Of a stretch of 64,000 bases of DNA, positions 1 to 11,421 are shown one piece after another. This DNA is from Clarireedia homoeocarpa (taxonomy: Eukaryota > Ascomycota > Leotiomycetes > Helotiales > Rutstroemiaceae): positions 620,001 to 684,000 of the forward strand of contig LNKV01000001.1 in the NCBI GenBank assembly GCA_001465935.1. The letters are read 5' to 3'. The notes under the pieces were generated by a model. The model was not told where the DNA came from. It did no database searches and saw only the letters and a program-made list of their open reading frames with translations. Each line of letters begins with the position of its first letter. Within the stretch, counting starts at the first letter, position 1. Position numbers and translations under genes: made by a program.

Positions 1-61
1 ACAGAACCATATTGCAAATGGAAGATTATAAATACATTACACTCACTCGAAAAGAACCTAA

Positions 62-1943
62 TTACTCCAATCCTACTTTATCCGTACTTCCTTGTGGTCC
101 CACCTGTCTCTCATCTTGGATTCTATTCATTACACCTTCCCTCACATCATCTCTTTCGTCTAAAATCTCGTCAATTGTTCTCACTGGCCCCTTAAAGAAT
201 GTCTTTCCACCGAAGCCCGGCATCCAATAATAGACGACACAGAAGATCAATACAAATCCCAGCACCACGACCGCGTAATTCATCTCATCCGGGGTTGGGT
301 TGGGGTAGCTCGGGAACAGCAATATAATGAAGATGAAGGTCATCCACGCAACAGAGTACACGGCGGAGATGTAGGATAGTGTGTCACCCATGTACCATAC
401 TCCGGGCGTGAAGTAATCGAAACAAAGACGAGAGATGAGAGGCATACAGTAGGCGAAGTAGAGGCCCATGATGGCTAAGTTGAAGATAGAGTTGATCGCG
501 ATTGTGTTAACAAGCATGAGAAGACCTTCAGCTAATGTACAGACGGCGACGAATCCGACTGCCCGAGCCGGAGTCTGGTTGGAAGATAGGACACGGAGAT
601 AGGATGAGCCTGGGAGACCGTGATCTGATATATATGTTAGCCTAATGTCATGAAATTCACGCAATAATACGGAAGATGGAAACAAACCTCTGGCAAAAGC
701 AAATGTCTCTCTCGACGCGGCAACCATTAGAATTGAGCAATTTGCAATCGAAGCAATCCATAAGAACACCAACAGCGCAACACTTCCATTCTTTCCCAAG
801 CTGTTAAACACAATTTGCGCCAACGGCTGTCCCAGAGGAGAATTAACAATGTCGATGACGTTGGGACCCATGCAGAAGGCAATCGTAATGATGACAGCCC
901 ATCCAGTAACGGTGGCTGTCACAAGCGAAGATACCATTGCGAATGGTACTGCTTTAGCAGCATTGCTTGCTTCCTCAGCGATTGTTGCGGAACTCTCGAA
1001 ACCTGAAACGACCCAGACAGGAGTGAGGAATGAAAGCATGAAAGCCCATCCATTATTTGACCAGAAACCAGTGTTTTGGAAATCTGCAAAGACAAAACTT
1101 GCTGAATTCTTGAGTTCTGACGGTGTGCCAGCCGCAAGAGCGATGATAAGAGCAAGTAGCATGAAGAATTGAAGAAAAATGTAAGCGAAGTTGAGGCGAG
1201 AGAGAGTTTGCGACGGGACACAAGTCATTCCAAAAGTTAAGAAAGTCGTGGCTGCGAAGATACCATAGTTCTGGTATTTGGTGGCTTCAAAAGCTCCCTC
1301 CGTACCGATGCTACATATTGCGCCAAGAATAAGTGTTGCAGCGTAAATGGTGGATGCATAAATAGATATGTATCCTAGAACGTTCATGTATCCGCTAGAG
1401 GTATCGTTAGATATGAAAATCAACCATTGATTAGCTAGAACTTACGCCAGCCAGCACATAAAGGCTCGTTGCCTTGGAGGTGTCAAACGTGCTACCCACT
1501 ACTAAGAATTAGTTGAAGCTGTTTACAACGGAGCATCAACAGGAACTCACATAATACAATCCTCCAGAAGTCGGCATGCTGCTTCCCAGTTCTCCTAAAC
1601 TCATGGCGACAGGAATCAACATCAAGCATCCTACCAAGTATGTCCATACCATTCCCACGCTTCCCGCACTCCCCAAACTGAAGACCATGCTTTCAGCGAT
1701 GGCCGGCGCAATACCCATAGCGCCGAAACTTTGACCGAAAACCGTGAAATATGAGAACTCTCGCTTCAATTCGGCTCGGTAACCTAAACTTGCTAGCAAC
1801 TCATCATCGGCTGAGAAGGTTTGTCCTTCCTCTACGCCCAGGATATCCGCCGCCTTAGCTACCTGATCAGATCGTGGGATGGAAGGATTGAAGCTACCCT
1901 GAGCCCCTTTTTCAGACCCGCCGGCCTTTTCTTCGAGCATCAT
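62..1943 (-). CDS. APC-superfamily GABA/choline-type amino acid permease, 4 exons
   Basis: Predicted 571-residue plasma-membrane permease importing GABA, a related amino acid or choline by proton symport (family knowledge; substrate not determined). Exons 1551-1943, 1446-1498, 688-1394 and 62-624 join in phase across introns of 52, 51 and 63 nt. The first acceptor restores the motif GELGSSMPTSGGLYYWVARL of fungal UGA4/choline permeases. The segment SGFESSATIAEEASNAAKAVP in helix 6 is also a family hallmark. The N-terminus (about 75 residues) is hydrophilic; about 12 hydrophobic segments follow, and the C-tail is charged. The third intron is in frame without stops, so a naive reading frame would include it; removing it gives FARDHGLP, the expected loop. 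HGATAR elements lie upstream. Choline or another amino acid is the main alternative substrate. Confidence 0.9.
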
Positions 1944-3850
1944 GGCTGCTGATGGTGGATGGAGACGTTCTCTTAATATATTTTAGTGGATTTTCCGAGA
2001 AGGCTCCACAGAAGATCTTGGAGAAATTCTAGTTAGGGGTTGAAAACAATCTCCACGTGTATAGGTAACACAACGTACAACCGTCTAGTTCGATATGAGT
2101 ATCCAGACTTTGGGGTATGAATTTGCTTTTATAAAGGGGGAGGGATGGGTAACTTACGATCGATCTACTGTGTCCCTTCGAGACATGTACTCACCCTTCG
2201 TCAGCCACACCAGAGTTCCAGATAAGCAACTTCAACGAAAAGGGTTGTTACCACCGTCCTGGTTCATTAAGTCATCCCTATTTTTAATGCATTTGATTTT
2301 CATTATTGTGCAAGAAGAGATGAAAAAGGATCTAGCCTTTAGTTCCTGCACTCAACTTTCATAAACGATAAAGAGAGAATTTTGGTTAGTCAGGATAAGC
2401 GATGCGGGGATGCTTGTTAGTGCATAACCTTATAGGGTGAGAGTGGGCGCAGTGAGCAGGCGCAGTGAGCGGGCGAAGATAAGAAAGACCCCTGAAAATG
2501 CGGAAACAGGCTTTTGGTTCGGGCGTGTTGGGAGCGGGAGCTGTGGTTATCTTTTGCATAGGGAAAGAGTTCCGGTTGTGGAAGAGGGGATATTGGATAA
2601 TATCTTGATGTCAACAGCTGGGTTTATGGCTGGATAACTAAACCCAACAGCAGCATTCGTAGGAGATCCGACAGGAGTTGTGTGACCACCAATTGGGATT
2701 GGGATGGTTTCAACTGATATCTCCAAAGCCTATTCGAGTGATCCTATCAACGCTCGAGGAAGGTAGTGACGTCTTGGAATGACTATCAGAATTGAAGGTT
2801 GGGATGGTGGCGGACAGAAAATGGAGTACCTACGCAATCGCACTGGCTTGATTGGGATGGTGACTTGAGTACGACCATTGGATAGCACCACCACACGCGA
2901 AAAACCTACCTAGAACATGCCGGGTAACTATATCACAAGGTATTGTACGAAAAGAGGTGTTGTACGAAGGCACGGGGTCGAAGCCGATGGCATCTGCCTC
3001 ATCAATGCGTTTATATGTGAAGGAGTTAGGCCAAGATGAAACTTTTCATCTTCAGCCTTGCGACGAGACAAACCCCATATTCTGTAAATACTTCAGAATG
3101 TCTCAACATGGGAGCCCAAAGAGGAAACCCGTGGGTATGGTTACAATCTCTCTGCGACGACGAGACACTTTTCTCATGCTATATTTCGCCGTTGTGCACC
3201 TGCCGGCTCCGACCTCGGGTTTTCGTACGCTAAAAAGTGGCTCACGCATGGGGTCGACAAGCGCCGTTGAGTCTGCTACAGCATGCACATGGTAGTTTGG
3301 CTCGTATCATCCGGCAAAAATGTTTTATCGATGAAGATGGAAATGGAGATGGAGATGGAGAAAATCGTGGCAATGACATGTCGTCGCTACCTGTCCTTTT
3401 CAGGAAAGGTGCACAGAGGCAAACAAGACTTGAGAGGTTTAGTAGTTGTTGTGTGTCATAATGTCACCCCGCGCGTTTCAATTGCAAAGACTCCAATGTC
3501 ACTCCGCTTTTCTAATGATTAAGCTCAAAGCATTATGCATATGGTGCAGATACGCATATAAAGCTTTTGCGATGCAGCAACTCTTTATATAAAAATGGTT
3601 TTCATTAATACTTGCTACAGGAACGAAAATTGCCATCCCTATCCTATCTCTGGCGCAACTACACACGACTGACAATACAGATATCCAAGAGGATTATACG
3701 TTGGTACAGAGACATAGCGCCCGTTAGAAGGAATCACGCGTTAGACTACTGAATATACAACTTCTGATAGTATGATCAGTAAAAACGCACCGTTAATATA
3801 CCCCGAGCACCAAATCAATTAATCGTCTCTTCTACTGATATTTCTTCCCA
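1944..3850. other. Intergenic: permease promoter and NmrA-like 3' flank
   Basis: No convincing coding region. The permease-proximal part has an AT-rich TATA-like stretch at about 1974-1984. HGATAR motifs (the target class of AreA/Nit2 GATA factors) occur at 2220-2225, 2366-2371, 2477-2482 and, on the reverse strand, 2547-2552 and 2744-2749. Short open frames around 2957-3522 overlap each other in different frames and resemble no family. Confidence 0.5.
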
Positions 3851-4985
3851 CTAGTACTCCGTCCAGTCTTCACTCTCAAAGTATTCTTTCAGTGACGTGG
3901 TCTTGATATTGGGATCGAGCTGAACTCATTAGTCTTATTCCAAGTCATGACTGCTTCCAGAATGACTTACTTTAGTCGGTGGGACGGTCCCTGGCCAGCC
4001 AAATTCTGCACTTGCAGCAATACTTTCCGCAATTTCTCTTCCAAGACCCCCTGGAGCAGCCTTATCTAGCCATTCAATCGTCAATTCTTCCACCTCGCTT
4101 TGTTTTCCTGTGACCTCACTCCAGGTCTTGCTCAAGATCTCTATGCTTGCCATTTCACTGACTCCCAACAGGTGTTGCTTCGGTGGGGCCCGAACGAGCA
4201 AGTCCACGAAAGTTCCAGTATCGGTTGGAGCTACGAATGGGTGCAAGACGGATTTCGAGCCGACATTGCGGTAAACGTATTTGTTTGGTTCATTTTCCTT
4301 TCCCAGTCAGTATATGACAACTACTCAATGGTCGACATGGACGAACCTGCTTGGCGAAACCCATAAGGTCTCTATAAGCCTTGACATTGGTTGTGTATAA
4401 CCCCATATATAAGAGGCTACTCCTCTCCCATAATTCCTTCTTCTCTTGCAAATACTTTGTTATTTGCGCTTTGCCATCGAAGTGGTAAGCGTAAGTGTAT
4501 TTTCCCTTACTCACTTCCGTTATGGATGGCAGAGTACTCCAAATGAACCTCTCCAACTTCCCCTGTTTGGCTAGGGTTTCCGCTGCCGCATCAACGATCG
4601 CTTTCCCACGCTTCAGTTCAATGCTTAGGGCATGTTCACCTGTTGCACGGTCGCTAGTTTGGGAAAGTTCCCCATATGAGGCGAAGAAAGGAGCCCAGAA
4701 GTCAGTGACAGCAAAGATCACCTCCGCACCAGAGAAGGCCGAAACCAGGGAGGCGGAATCATCAATGTCTGCCGAAACAACCTCAATGCCCTTGGATGCG
4801 AGTTTGCTGGCTGCTTCAGAGGTTTTGTTGCGAGTTATTCCACGGACATGCCAACCAAGCGAAATGAATTTCTCTGCTACGGATCCTCCCTAAGACAATG
4901 ATCAGTCTTTTTCACTATTGATAAGAAAGGATAGAAGAGATACCTGGTTTCCGGTAGCACCTAACACTGCAATCGTTTTCGTCAT
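3851..4985 (-). CDS. NmrA-like NAD(P)-binding Rossmann protein, 4 exons
   Basis: Predicted 326-residue cytosolic NmrA/HSCARG-type atypical short-chain dehydrogenase relative. Exons 4944-4985, 4347-4889, 3971-4297 and 3851-3919 close in phase (introns 54, 49 and 51 nt). The N-terminus reads MTKTIAVLGATGNQ and continues GGSVAEKF after the first intron, which gives the Rossmann GxxGxxG dinucleotide site (G9, G12, G15). The middle contains the family pattern of a beta strand, an acidic residue (VVSADIDD) and IFAVTDFWAP. Without the first and last short exons the protein would lose its nucleotide site and its C-terminus, LKEYFESEDWTEY. Family members act as redox sensors, co-repressors or isoflavone-reductase-like enzymes; which applies here cannot be read from sequence. 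The promoter is shared divergently with the carboxylesterase. Confidence 0.85.
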
Positions 4986-6175
4986 GGCTGCTAGAAATTG
5001 AAGTTTGAGTCAAAAGTAGGTGGTTTAAGGTGAGAAGAAACAAATTGATTAAAGTGCAGAGGAGTTAGAAAATGCCTTACCTTTGGATCATATTTATATT
5101 GACTGGAATTGCATTGTCATTCTCAGAATAGCGCACTGCTAGACGCCAACTGCTGATTAATGAGTATATGACTGCGGAGTTTTGACCAATACATCGGCGA
5201 GAATATCTTCGGCGGACGGTCGCCGCATTACCGAGCAGTGGAATTCCGCCTAGTGGCTTACAGGCCGCGAAGTAGCTGCTCCAATCGGCATGACTATCAA
5301 GCCGTATACCGCCTGCTTATTACTAAACGGTTTACGGGCTGTTCTGATGGCTTGAGAAATTGTAGTGCGCCGGATCGGTGCTCTGCTTTGCCCCGGATAA
5401 CGTTGTAATCTTACGCTTGGTGGCGCAGAGTAAGGGTTGTGTGAGCTAGATTGTCCCGCGGTGGCTTCCCATTTATGCCAGGTACAATGTCCTGAGGTCG
5501 TCAATCTTTTTTGCCTCAACCCAACGTTTCTTCCTTCAAATGCAACGAACGACCCAACGAAGGTTATCCTTCATCTTTCCCCCTATCCGAATAGTCAATT
5601 ATTCCCACTTTCTTCAGAAGAATCCTCCAGCACCATTCTAAGTACCATTTATTCCCGTATATGGTATTCTGTGGCCTTTCAGTATGTATCTCGTGCCTAG
5701 AGCTAGCTTCTGTACAGCGAGGAGTTTGAACTTCCCACCAAAGCAATGACAAGGGCTGAAATTCGGGACGGTAGCGTTCATCCTACCATTTATAAGTTTT
5801 AGCAATAGCAAAGCTTTGTTGAAATGGTATACAAAGCTTGATATTGCTTGTTAGCCTAGTGGCTGGAAGGAGCGGGGAAGTTCGCGGGCACCACCCGGAA
5901 ATGGAATCCCTTTGGTGTGGTCCTGTCTCTTTCCTAATTAAGCGGGATTACTTGCAAGTTGAAATTGCCTTGGTAGCAGAGAGCCGACAGCAGAGAGAGG
6001 AGAGCGCAAGACATTCATTCAGCCAGGGGCGCATGGGGATTTTGCCAGGGCTACCATTGCCATCTCGCGTATTAAAGTGGGATACGCCGATTACGTCGAC
6101 ATGACTCACTATATATAAGTGGTAGATGCTCTACTGAACCTCCTTGTGAAGTCTTCAACGTTCATTCTCATCAGT
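4986..6175. promoter_or_regulatory. Divergent promoter between NmrA-like gene and carboxylesterase
   Basis: A 1.19 kb gene-free segment separates the start codons of two genes transcribed away from each other. On the minus strand TATAAATA (plus-strand 5091-5098) lies about 110 bp upstream of the NmrA-like start. On the plus strand TATATATAAG (6110-6119) lies about 60 bp upstream of the esterase start. Short frames inside the segment are not convincing. Confidence 0.5.
6110..6119 (+). promoter_or_regulatory. TATA box of carboxylesterase gene
   Basis: TATATATAAG lies 57 bp upstream of the chosen ATG at 6176, a normal spacing for a fungal TATA-type promoter with a short leader. This also argues against starting at the in-frame ATG at 6119, which would overlap the TATA element. 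Confidence 0.6.
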
Positions 6176-8078
6176 ATGCGCATAGTCAATTCAGTAGTGG
6201 CCGGCCTGTTCGCCGCAATTGCCCTCCCAGATTGTACCGCAGCAAAACCATACGTCGTGGACCCAGAGAACAAGATTTCATATCAAGGAGTTACAACGAG
6301 CCCCGGTGTTGAAACATTCTACGGCATTCGTTATGGTTTAGATACCAGTGGTGAAGGGCGATTTGCACCTCCTCAGCCATTCAAACCAAAATCAGGATCT
6401 CATTTGAATGCTACCGCTCCCGGGCCTTCCTGCCCTCAACCAGCAGGTTTGGGGTTCTTGTACATGACTAATGTCACCTACATTTCCGAAGATTGTCTAA
6501 ATCTGAACCTGGGTAGACCCTCTTTCGCCAAACCCGGCTCAAAGTTGCCGGTGATGGCTTACATCTTTGGCGGTGAGTCATTTTCTATTCTCCAGCTGCT
6601 GTGGGGTCCTGACCAGGGTAGGCGGATTGAATAAGGGTACGGCAAACGAGAGAACAGCGGCACCAGATGGGCTCATCCGGCAATCAATTGAGACTGGCGA
6701 GCCTGTGATTTATGTGGGAATGAACTATCGCCTGAACAGTAAGTCCAGTTTAATTCGGCTTCATATCTGGCTAATCTGGAATCAGTTTTTGGTTTCGCTA
6801 CGTCTGAAGCCCTCAGGGGAGACAAATCTCTCAATGTTGGTCTGAGAGATCAGCGACTGGCTTTGGAATGGATTCAAGAAAACATTGAACTATTTGGAGG
6901 AGATCCCGGAAGAGTCACAATTTATGGACAATCATCCGGAGGTAAAAGCTTCTTCATACCTTGTACTTCCGATCTGACGTTGCGTAGGACTGAGTGTGGG
7001 AATGCAAGTGCTTGCATACGGCAATTCCAAGCCAATACCATTTTCCGCTGCGATCATGCAAAGTACAGCCCTCGAACCAACTATGGCTTCAAACATAAGT
7101 TTCAATGCCACAACGGCGGTTGCCACCCTTGCCGGTTGTAATACTACAGATTCACAGTCTCCAGCAGTTATTGAATGTCTTCGATCTCTTCCCATGGAGA
7201 CTTTGCTCGATCTTACTTTCCAGAACCTCGACGCTACGTCATCTTCCAATGATGGCGACGTCTTCCTTCCAACTGTTGACCAGGACTTTCTCCCGGAGAA
7301 AGCGAGTAAACTCCTTGCGGATGGAAAGTTCCCGAAAATTCCTGTCATGGCCGGATGGCAAGAGGATGACGCCACACTCTTCACATCAAGTGCAATTAAG
7401 ACCGCCAACGACACCAGGGGCTTCATCTCCCTGTACTACCCTAACCTGACTTCAACGACTCTGACCGATCTTCTTGCACTATATCCATCTTCTTCATTCT
7501 CAGCTAATCCATCGGCCAATTTATCCTCCGAGTTCTACCGCAGCGCCCAGATCTTGCGAGACATCCTCCTCACTTGCCCATCCTTCCTCTTCGTCTCCTC
7601 TATGGCCAAGAAGTACAACACCAGTTCTCCGCCCACTTACCTTTACTCTGGTAATCAAACAATCCTCACTTCTTACCTCAACGCCGCCGGTGCTCCCGGT
7701 CTTGGTGTAATCCACACATCGGAGCTTGGGTACCTATTTAGCGATCTGGAGCTTTTTAACGTCACAGATCTCAACCTTCCAGGCTATACATTCGCACCCA
7801 CCGAAAGCGACTATGCGCTAGCGAAGAGCCTACCCAGGTCGTGGATCAGTTTTGGTAAGAGTGGAAAGCCGAGTAAGGGGAACGGAACATTGCCTGGATG
7901 GACGAGCGCATTCCCGTACGGAAAAGGTGATGGTGAAGTTTATATTATTGGCGGAGGGGATAATGGGATGAGCCAGGTGACGGCTAATGGAACGAATAAA
8001 GCGTTGGTCAAGCAGAGACTGGTCGAGAGGTGTGGATTTTTGAATAGCCCCGAGGTTATTGAACAGCTGTTGTATTAA
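6176..8078 (+). CDS. Secreted type-B carboxylesterase/lipase, 4 exons
   Basis: Predicted 586-residue extracellular serine esterase of the cholinesterase/Candida rugosa lipase family. Exons 6176-6572, 6622-6738, 6786-6941 and 6988-8078 join in phase. The start at 6176 gives a signal peptide (MRIVNSVVAGLFAAIALPDC...). Family marks are SEDCLNLN near residue 105, the oxyanion glycines FGGG, MNYRLNIFGF, and the nucleophile elbow GQSSGG with Ser221. His466 sits in GVIHTSEL, matching the catalytic-His context GVIHGYE of acetylcholinesterase. The acid position falls on Asp351 in AGWQEDDATLF rather than the more usual Glu. There are many N-x-S/T sites. Substrate is unknown; roles in ester, lipid or xenobiotic hydrolysis are possible. 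Confidence 0.92.
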
Positions 8079-8522
8079 TCACACCAAGGGACACACTAAT
8101 TGCCAATTCTAACTAGAGGATATCTAACCTCAGACGAGAGAACAGAAAAATGGCGACATACTTCTCAGGGACAACTTTTTCTCTAATACGGTCTTGAATG
8201 CAGTGCAATTCGGGAAAACTGTCTTCTACCCCTCAAAAATTAGACCGCGAATGGAATTCCAATGTATGTAATCTAACTTTCCTAAGCTCAGGCAACTGTG
8301 ACATACAGCTGGCCCTTCGCACTGTTGCCATCTTCGATCCATTTGATAAATTCCATCATCCACCAGACACTTATCTGAACTGAACCACAAAGCCCACAAT
8401 CGATTAAAACCGCAGCGGAGAACATCAGCAGGAAAGAAGGGCTTACTACAAGGCAAGCTGGACTCAGGTAGCTTATGTGTAGGATGCTTCTTGTTCACTC
8501 CGTGGAAATCGAAGTTGTGTAC

Positions 8523-8554
<32 letters not shown>

Positions 8555-8816
8555 CTCCCCCCCCCCCCCCATCTCAATCCTAGCGTACCAAAACCATTGG
8601 TAGATATGTTGTGCCGGGCTCTACACAATTCCAGACAGAACAATCCCCTCCCGCCCGTGAAATCTCCAAACATGGCTACATTGCCCTGCCATTCTGGAAT
8701 GCACAATAGTAGTCGCCCAAAAATTGTTCTGAAAAATGGTATAATAGAAATGGTCTTCTTTCTATGCAAACGAATAAAAAGGTATATCCCCCAAACTCCG
8801 GCCTCGTGCGCACTTT
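8079..8816. other. Convergent intergenic region with simple repeats
   Basis: 738 bp between the 3' ends of the esterase and the 2EXR gene. It holds a CGCA tetranucleotide tract and a C homopolymer. Apparent frames here come from the repeat and are not supported. Confidence 0.6.
8523..8570. repeat. (CGCA)8 microsatellite followed by C14
   Basis: Eight CGCA units at 8523-8555 run almost directly into 14 consecutive C at 8557-8570. This is visible in the sequence; length polymorphism is likely. Confidence 0.95.
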
Positions 8817-9722
8817 TCAAGAATCTGAATCACACCACTTCCCATAAGCCGCCGCCTCCATAAGATCCCAGCATTCGTAGTCCCTCAACTTATACCCCGT
8901 CTCCAACTCATCTCTAAACAAGGGCAACCTGAAATTCTCCTCAAAGAACTCCACCCTCGGAACTCTCTTCCCTCCCACCTTCTCCTGTTCAGCAAACAAC
9001 CCCCTCAACCGCCTCTCCGCCTCCCTCCTATTCCTCCTATCCTCCATCCCATTATTCCACCCGGCCTTCCACCTCTGCCCAACAAGAATCAACTCCTCCA
9101 GCCCCTCAAACTCCAGCAAACCCCTCAACCTCCCCCTCACATTCTCCTCCCCCTCCTCCCACTCCCCCGCACTCTCCAGCACCACCCTCGGCAAAATCAC
9201 ACTCCTCACTCTCTCCCAAAACCCCTCCGAATACCCCGCCAAAACCTCCAACCTCTGCGCATACGACCCCAACATCCCTCCCCCCTGAATATTCCTCTCC
9301 TTATTACAATAAAACACAGCCAAACTATCCGTCTCGGAGCAAAAATACACCGGCTTACAGCTCAACTCCCTCCCTGGGAACAAATCCCTATAATACCTCA
9401 GCGTCTCCGCGCGCGCTTCTCTGTCGACCCATAACGTGACGGGGAAGTGGGAAGACAGGTTGTCGAAATGGTGGACCGGCGCCGCACGCAGGCTTTCGGG
9501 CGATGCCCCGGGAGTGAGCGAGCCGAAATCGAGATTGAGGGCTACGATGCGCCCGCGGAATGTGTGGCGCCAGATCTTGAGCCGGAGCTCGATGGGGAGG
9601 GAGGCGAAGTGGTGGAAGGAGGTGTGCTGCGAGGAGGAGTCGATGCTAGACCAGGGGTCTAGGGGTGCGAGGCGGACGGCTAGGGTCGGCCAGTATTTTG
9701 AGTCGAGGTGACTGTTCGACAT
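8817..9722 (-). CDS. 2EXR domain-containing protein
   Basis: Single-exon 301-residue protein. Residues about 36-60 read FHHFASLPIELRLKIWRHTF, the fungal 2EXR signature (F-x-x-F-x-x-LPxELRxxIW) named for its paired ExR pattern. The middle part, with VYFCSETDSLAVF (residues about 124-136), resembles the region that often follows in this large fungal family. The C-terminal third is charged with no predicted membrane segment or signal peptide. The molecular function of the family is unknown. The start at 9722 is the first ATG after an A/T-rich leader and places the domain at the usual distance from the N-terminus. Confidence 0.85.
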   Translation of the reverse strand: MSNSHLDSKYWPTLAVRLAPLDPWSSIDSSSQHTSFHHFASLPIELRLKIWRHTFRGRIVALNLDFGSLTPGASPESLRAAPVHHFDNLSSHFPVTLWVDREARAETLRYYRDLFPGRELSCKPVYFCSETDSLAVFYCNKERNIQGGGMLGSYAQRLEVLAGYSEGFWERVRSVILPRVVLESAGEWEEGEENVRGRLRGLLEFEGLEELILVGQRWKAGWNNGMEDRRNRREAERRLRGLFAEQEKVGGKRVPRVEFFEENFRLPLFRDELETGYKLRDYECWDLMEAAAYGKWCDSDS

Positions 9723-10339
9723 TGTGGGTTTTTTTTAAACCAAAAAAGAAAGAAAAAAATCAAAAAAAAATCTGCGTTGCTGTGCTTGTGCTCCTGTGTA
9801 CAGTGTATGGTGTTTTTCGCGTGTCCCTATGTCCAGTACAGCACCGGATGATATATTTATCTTGCGTGCTACTTATGCTGTACCTCAGTTCCGGGAAAAA
9901 ATAAAAATAAAAAGGGTCTTGCAAGCTATTATAGTCTAGTGAGGTGTCATGGTAAGGAGTACAAGCACCAGCAGGTACACGGTATATACGGAAGGTAAAA
10001 TGAACGTTCTGGGTCCTTATCACTGGAATCAATAAAAATCTGGAGATTGAGTCTTAGGGGGGACCCGCGCAAAGAAGCATCGAACCCATCTTTTCATGGG
10101 TCAGAAAGTAGGGGAGACCCGCCAAGAGTTCACGATCGCACTGTTTGCGAGTAAGGAGGGGACGATAATAACACAACAACGACCATAAAAAGGTGCAAAC
10201 CTCACAAAAAAGAGTGTGAACAGTATGAGTTTGGACAGCAAATAGAATAAATTGATTGGCTAGGTAGCGCTCGTAAAGACTAATTTCTCGTTCCCCACCA
10301 CAGTCTGATTGGATTTCGTTAGCCTTATCGTTTCTAGGA
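9723..10339. other. Intergenic: 2EXR promoter and hydrolase 3' flank
   Basis: 617 bp without a gene. A purine-rich A tract at 9737-9772 lies just upstream of the 2EXR start. A short hairpin (arms AACCCAT/ATGGGTC) is present near 10085-10104. No tRNA fold can be completed around it. Confidence 0.5.
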
Positions 10340-11421
10340 TCATTCCAGAATAGGGCGGAGTATTACCTTCAAGACATTTCCTATTCCTGTAACTTGTCCC
10401 GAGGCGTTTTGCCCAAGAATATTCGCATAGTTCGAGGACATCAATTGAACCCCCGACACGAATCCCTGGCCATCAAAACCACTACTGCAAGTTAGCACTT
10501 TTTGAGTAGCGTGGATACAGGTCAATCAAACATACCAGTGTCCACCGCCATTTGGTGTGTTGTCTGCTGTCAGTGATTGTCCAATTTGATCAGCTGACAG
10601 CCCGGCAGTAGTCGCCAATTTTTCATAAGCTGCAATCGCATTTGGTATAGCAGGCTGTAACAAGGCAAGCTCGTCTTTCGTGCTCTGGAAATGTATTTTT
10701 GTATTCTGCATCAGCGTTGTCGCATTCACGACATCAACTTGTGGTGTCAGGGCACCACAATTTAGAACGACGCCTGTTTTATATTGCGCTCCAAATGCAG
10801 GTATGAAAAAACCAGACATCAATAAAGAACCCCCAGAAACGCCCGTGAAGAAGACATTTCCACTATCGAATGCCACGTCCTTCGGTAGTTGAGTTTGGAT
10901 GAGTGTATTCACGGCTGCTGCGTGTGCGACGCCGTCGGTTCGTTGGAGTCCGGATCCACCACCCCAAAACAGGTTCTTGTTTGGAGCAAGAACAACAACG
11001 CCCATAAGGTTATTCTGAACTGCTTGGTTTGGGAAATCAAAGAAAGATTGGCCACCGTCGCCATGCAAGAGGACATTGAGACCAGCCGTGCCCGTGGTGT
11101 TGGCAGATGCTGTAGCACCTGCAACACCAGAGGCCGATGTAAACATGTTTGCTGGGGCACTAATCTTGTAGCGAATTGGGAGACCACTGATAGATTAGGA
11201 AATTGTTTGAAATGGGCACATTGATTGACCTACTTGATTTGAACCGTTTTGTCTAAAATCACTGACCCATCTGTCGCTTTGGATACTTTGCCAGCTGCTG
11301 CAGCCTGTGCTGAGTTGGCTGTCGAAGAAGTTGAGGAAGCTGTACTTTTCTTAGGCAGCGCATGGGCAAGTGCGAAAAGATTGAGAAACAGCAACAATAA
11401 CAAAGCTCGAATAGAAATCAT
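10340..11421 (-). CDS. Secreted alpha/beta-hydrolase-like protein, 3 exons
   Basis: Predicted 327-residue secreted hydrolase. Exons 11234-11421, 10536-11186 and 10340-10484 join in phase (introns 47 and 51 nt). The start at 11421 gives a clean signal peptide, MISIRALLLLLFLNLFALAHA; an upstream in-frame ATG at 11550 would bury it. Ser/Thr/Ala-rich spacer follows. Hydrolase marks are the oxyanion-type LLHGDGGQSFF and the nucleophile elbow GVSGGS (GxSxG) in VFFTGVSGGSLLMS. A GGGHC segment at the second splice junction could supply the catalytic His near the C-terminus, as in PHB-depolymerase/feruloyl-esterase-like secreted hydrolases. The exact family and substrate are not recognised. Confidence 0.8.

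Noticed and set aside
10060..10130. tRNA-like segment with GGTTCGAT on the minus strand
   Set aside because: The T-loop-like motif sits in a simple hairpin; no acceptor stem, D-arm or anticodon arm of proper length could be paired around it.
10340..10374. A third intron (GTAATA to CCTAG) at the 3' end of the secreted hydrolase
   Set aside because: It would be only about 33 nt, below the size of other introns here, and would change just the last few residues.
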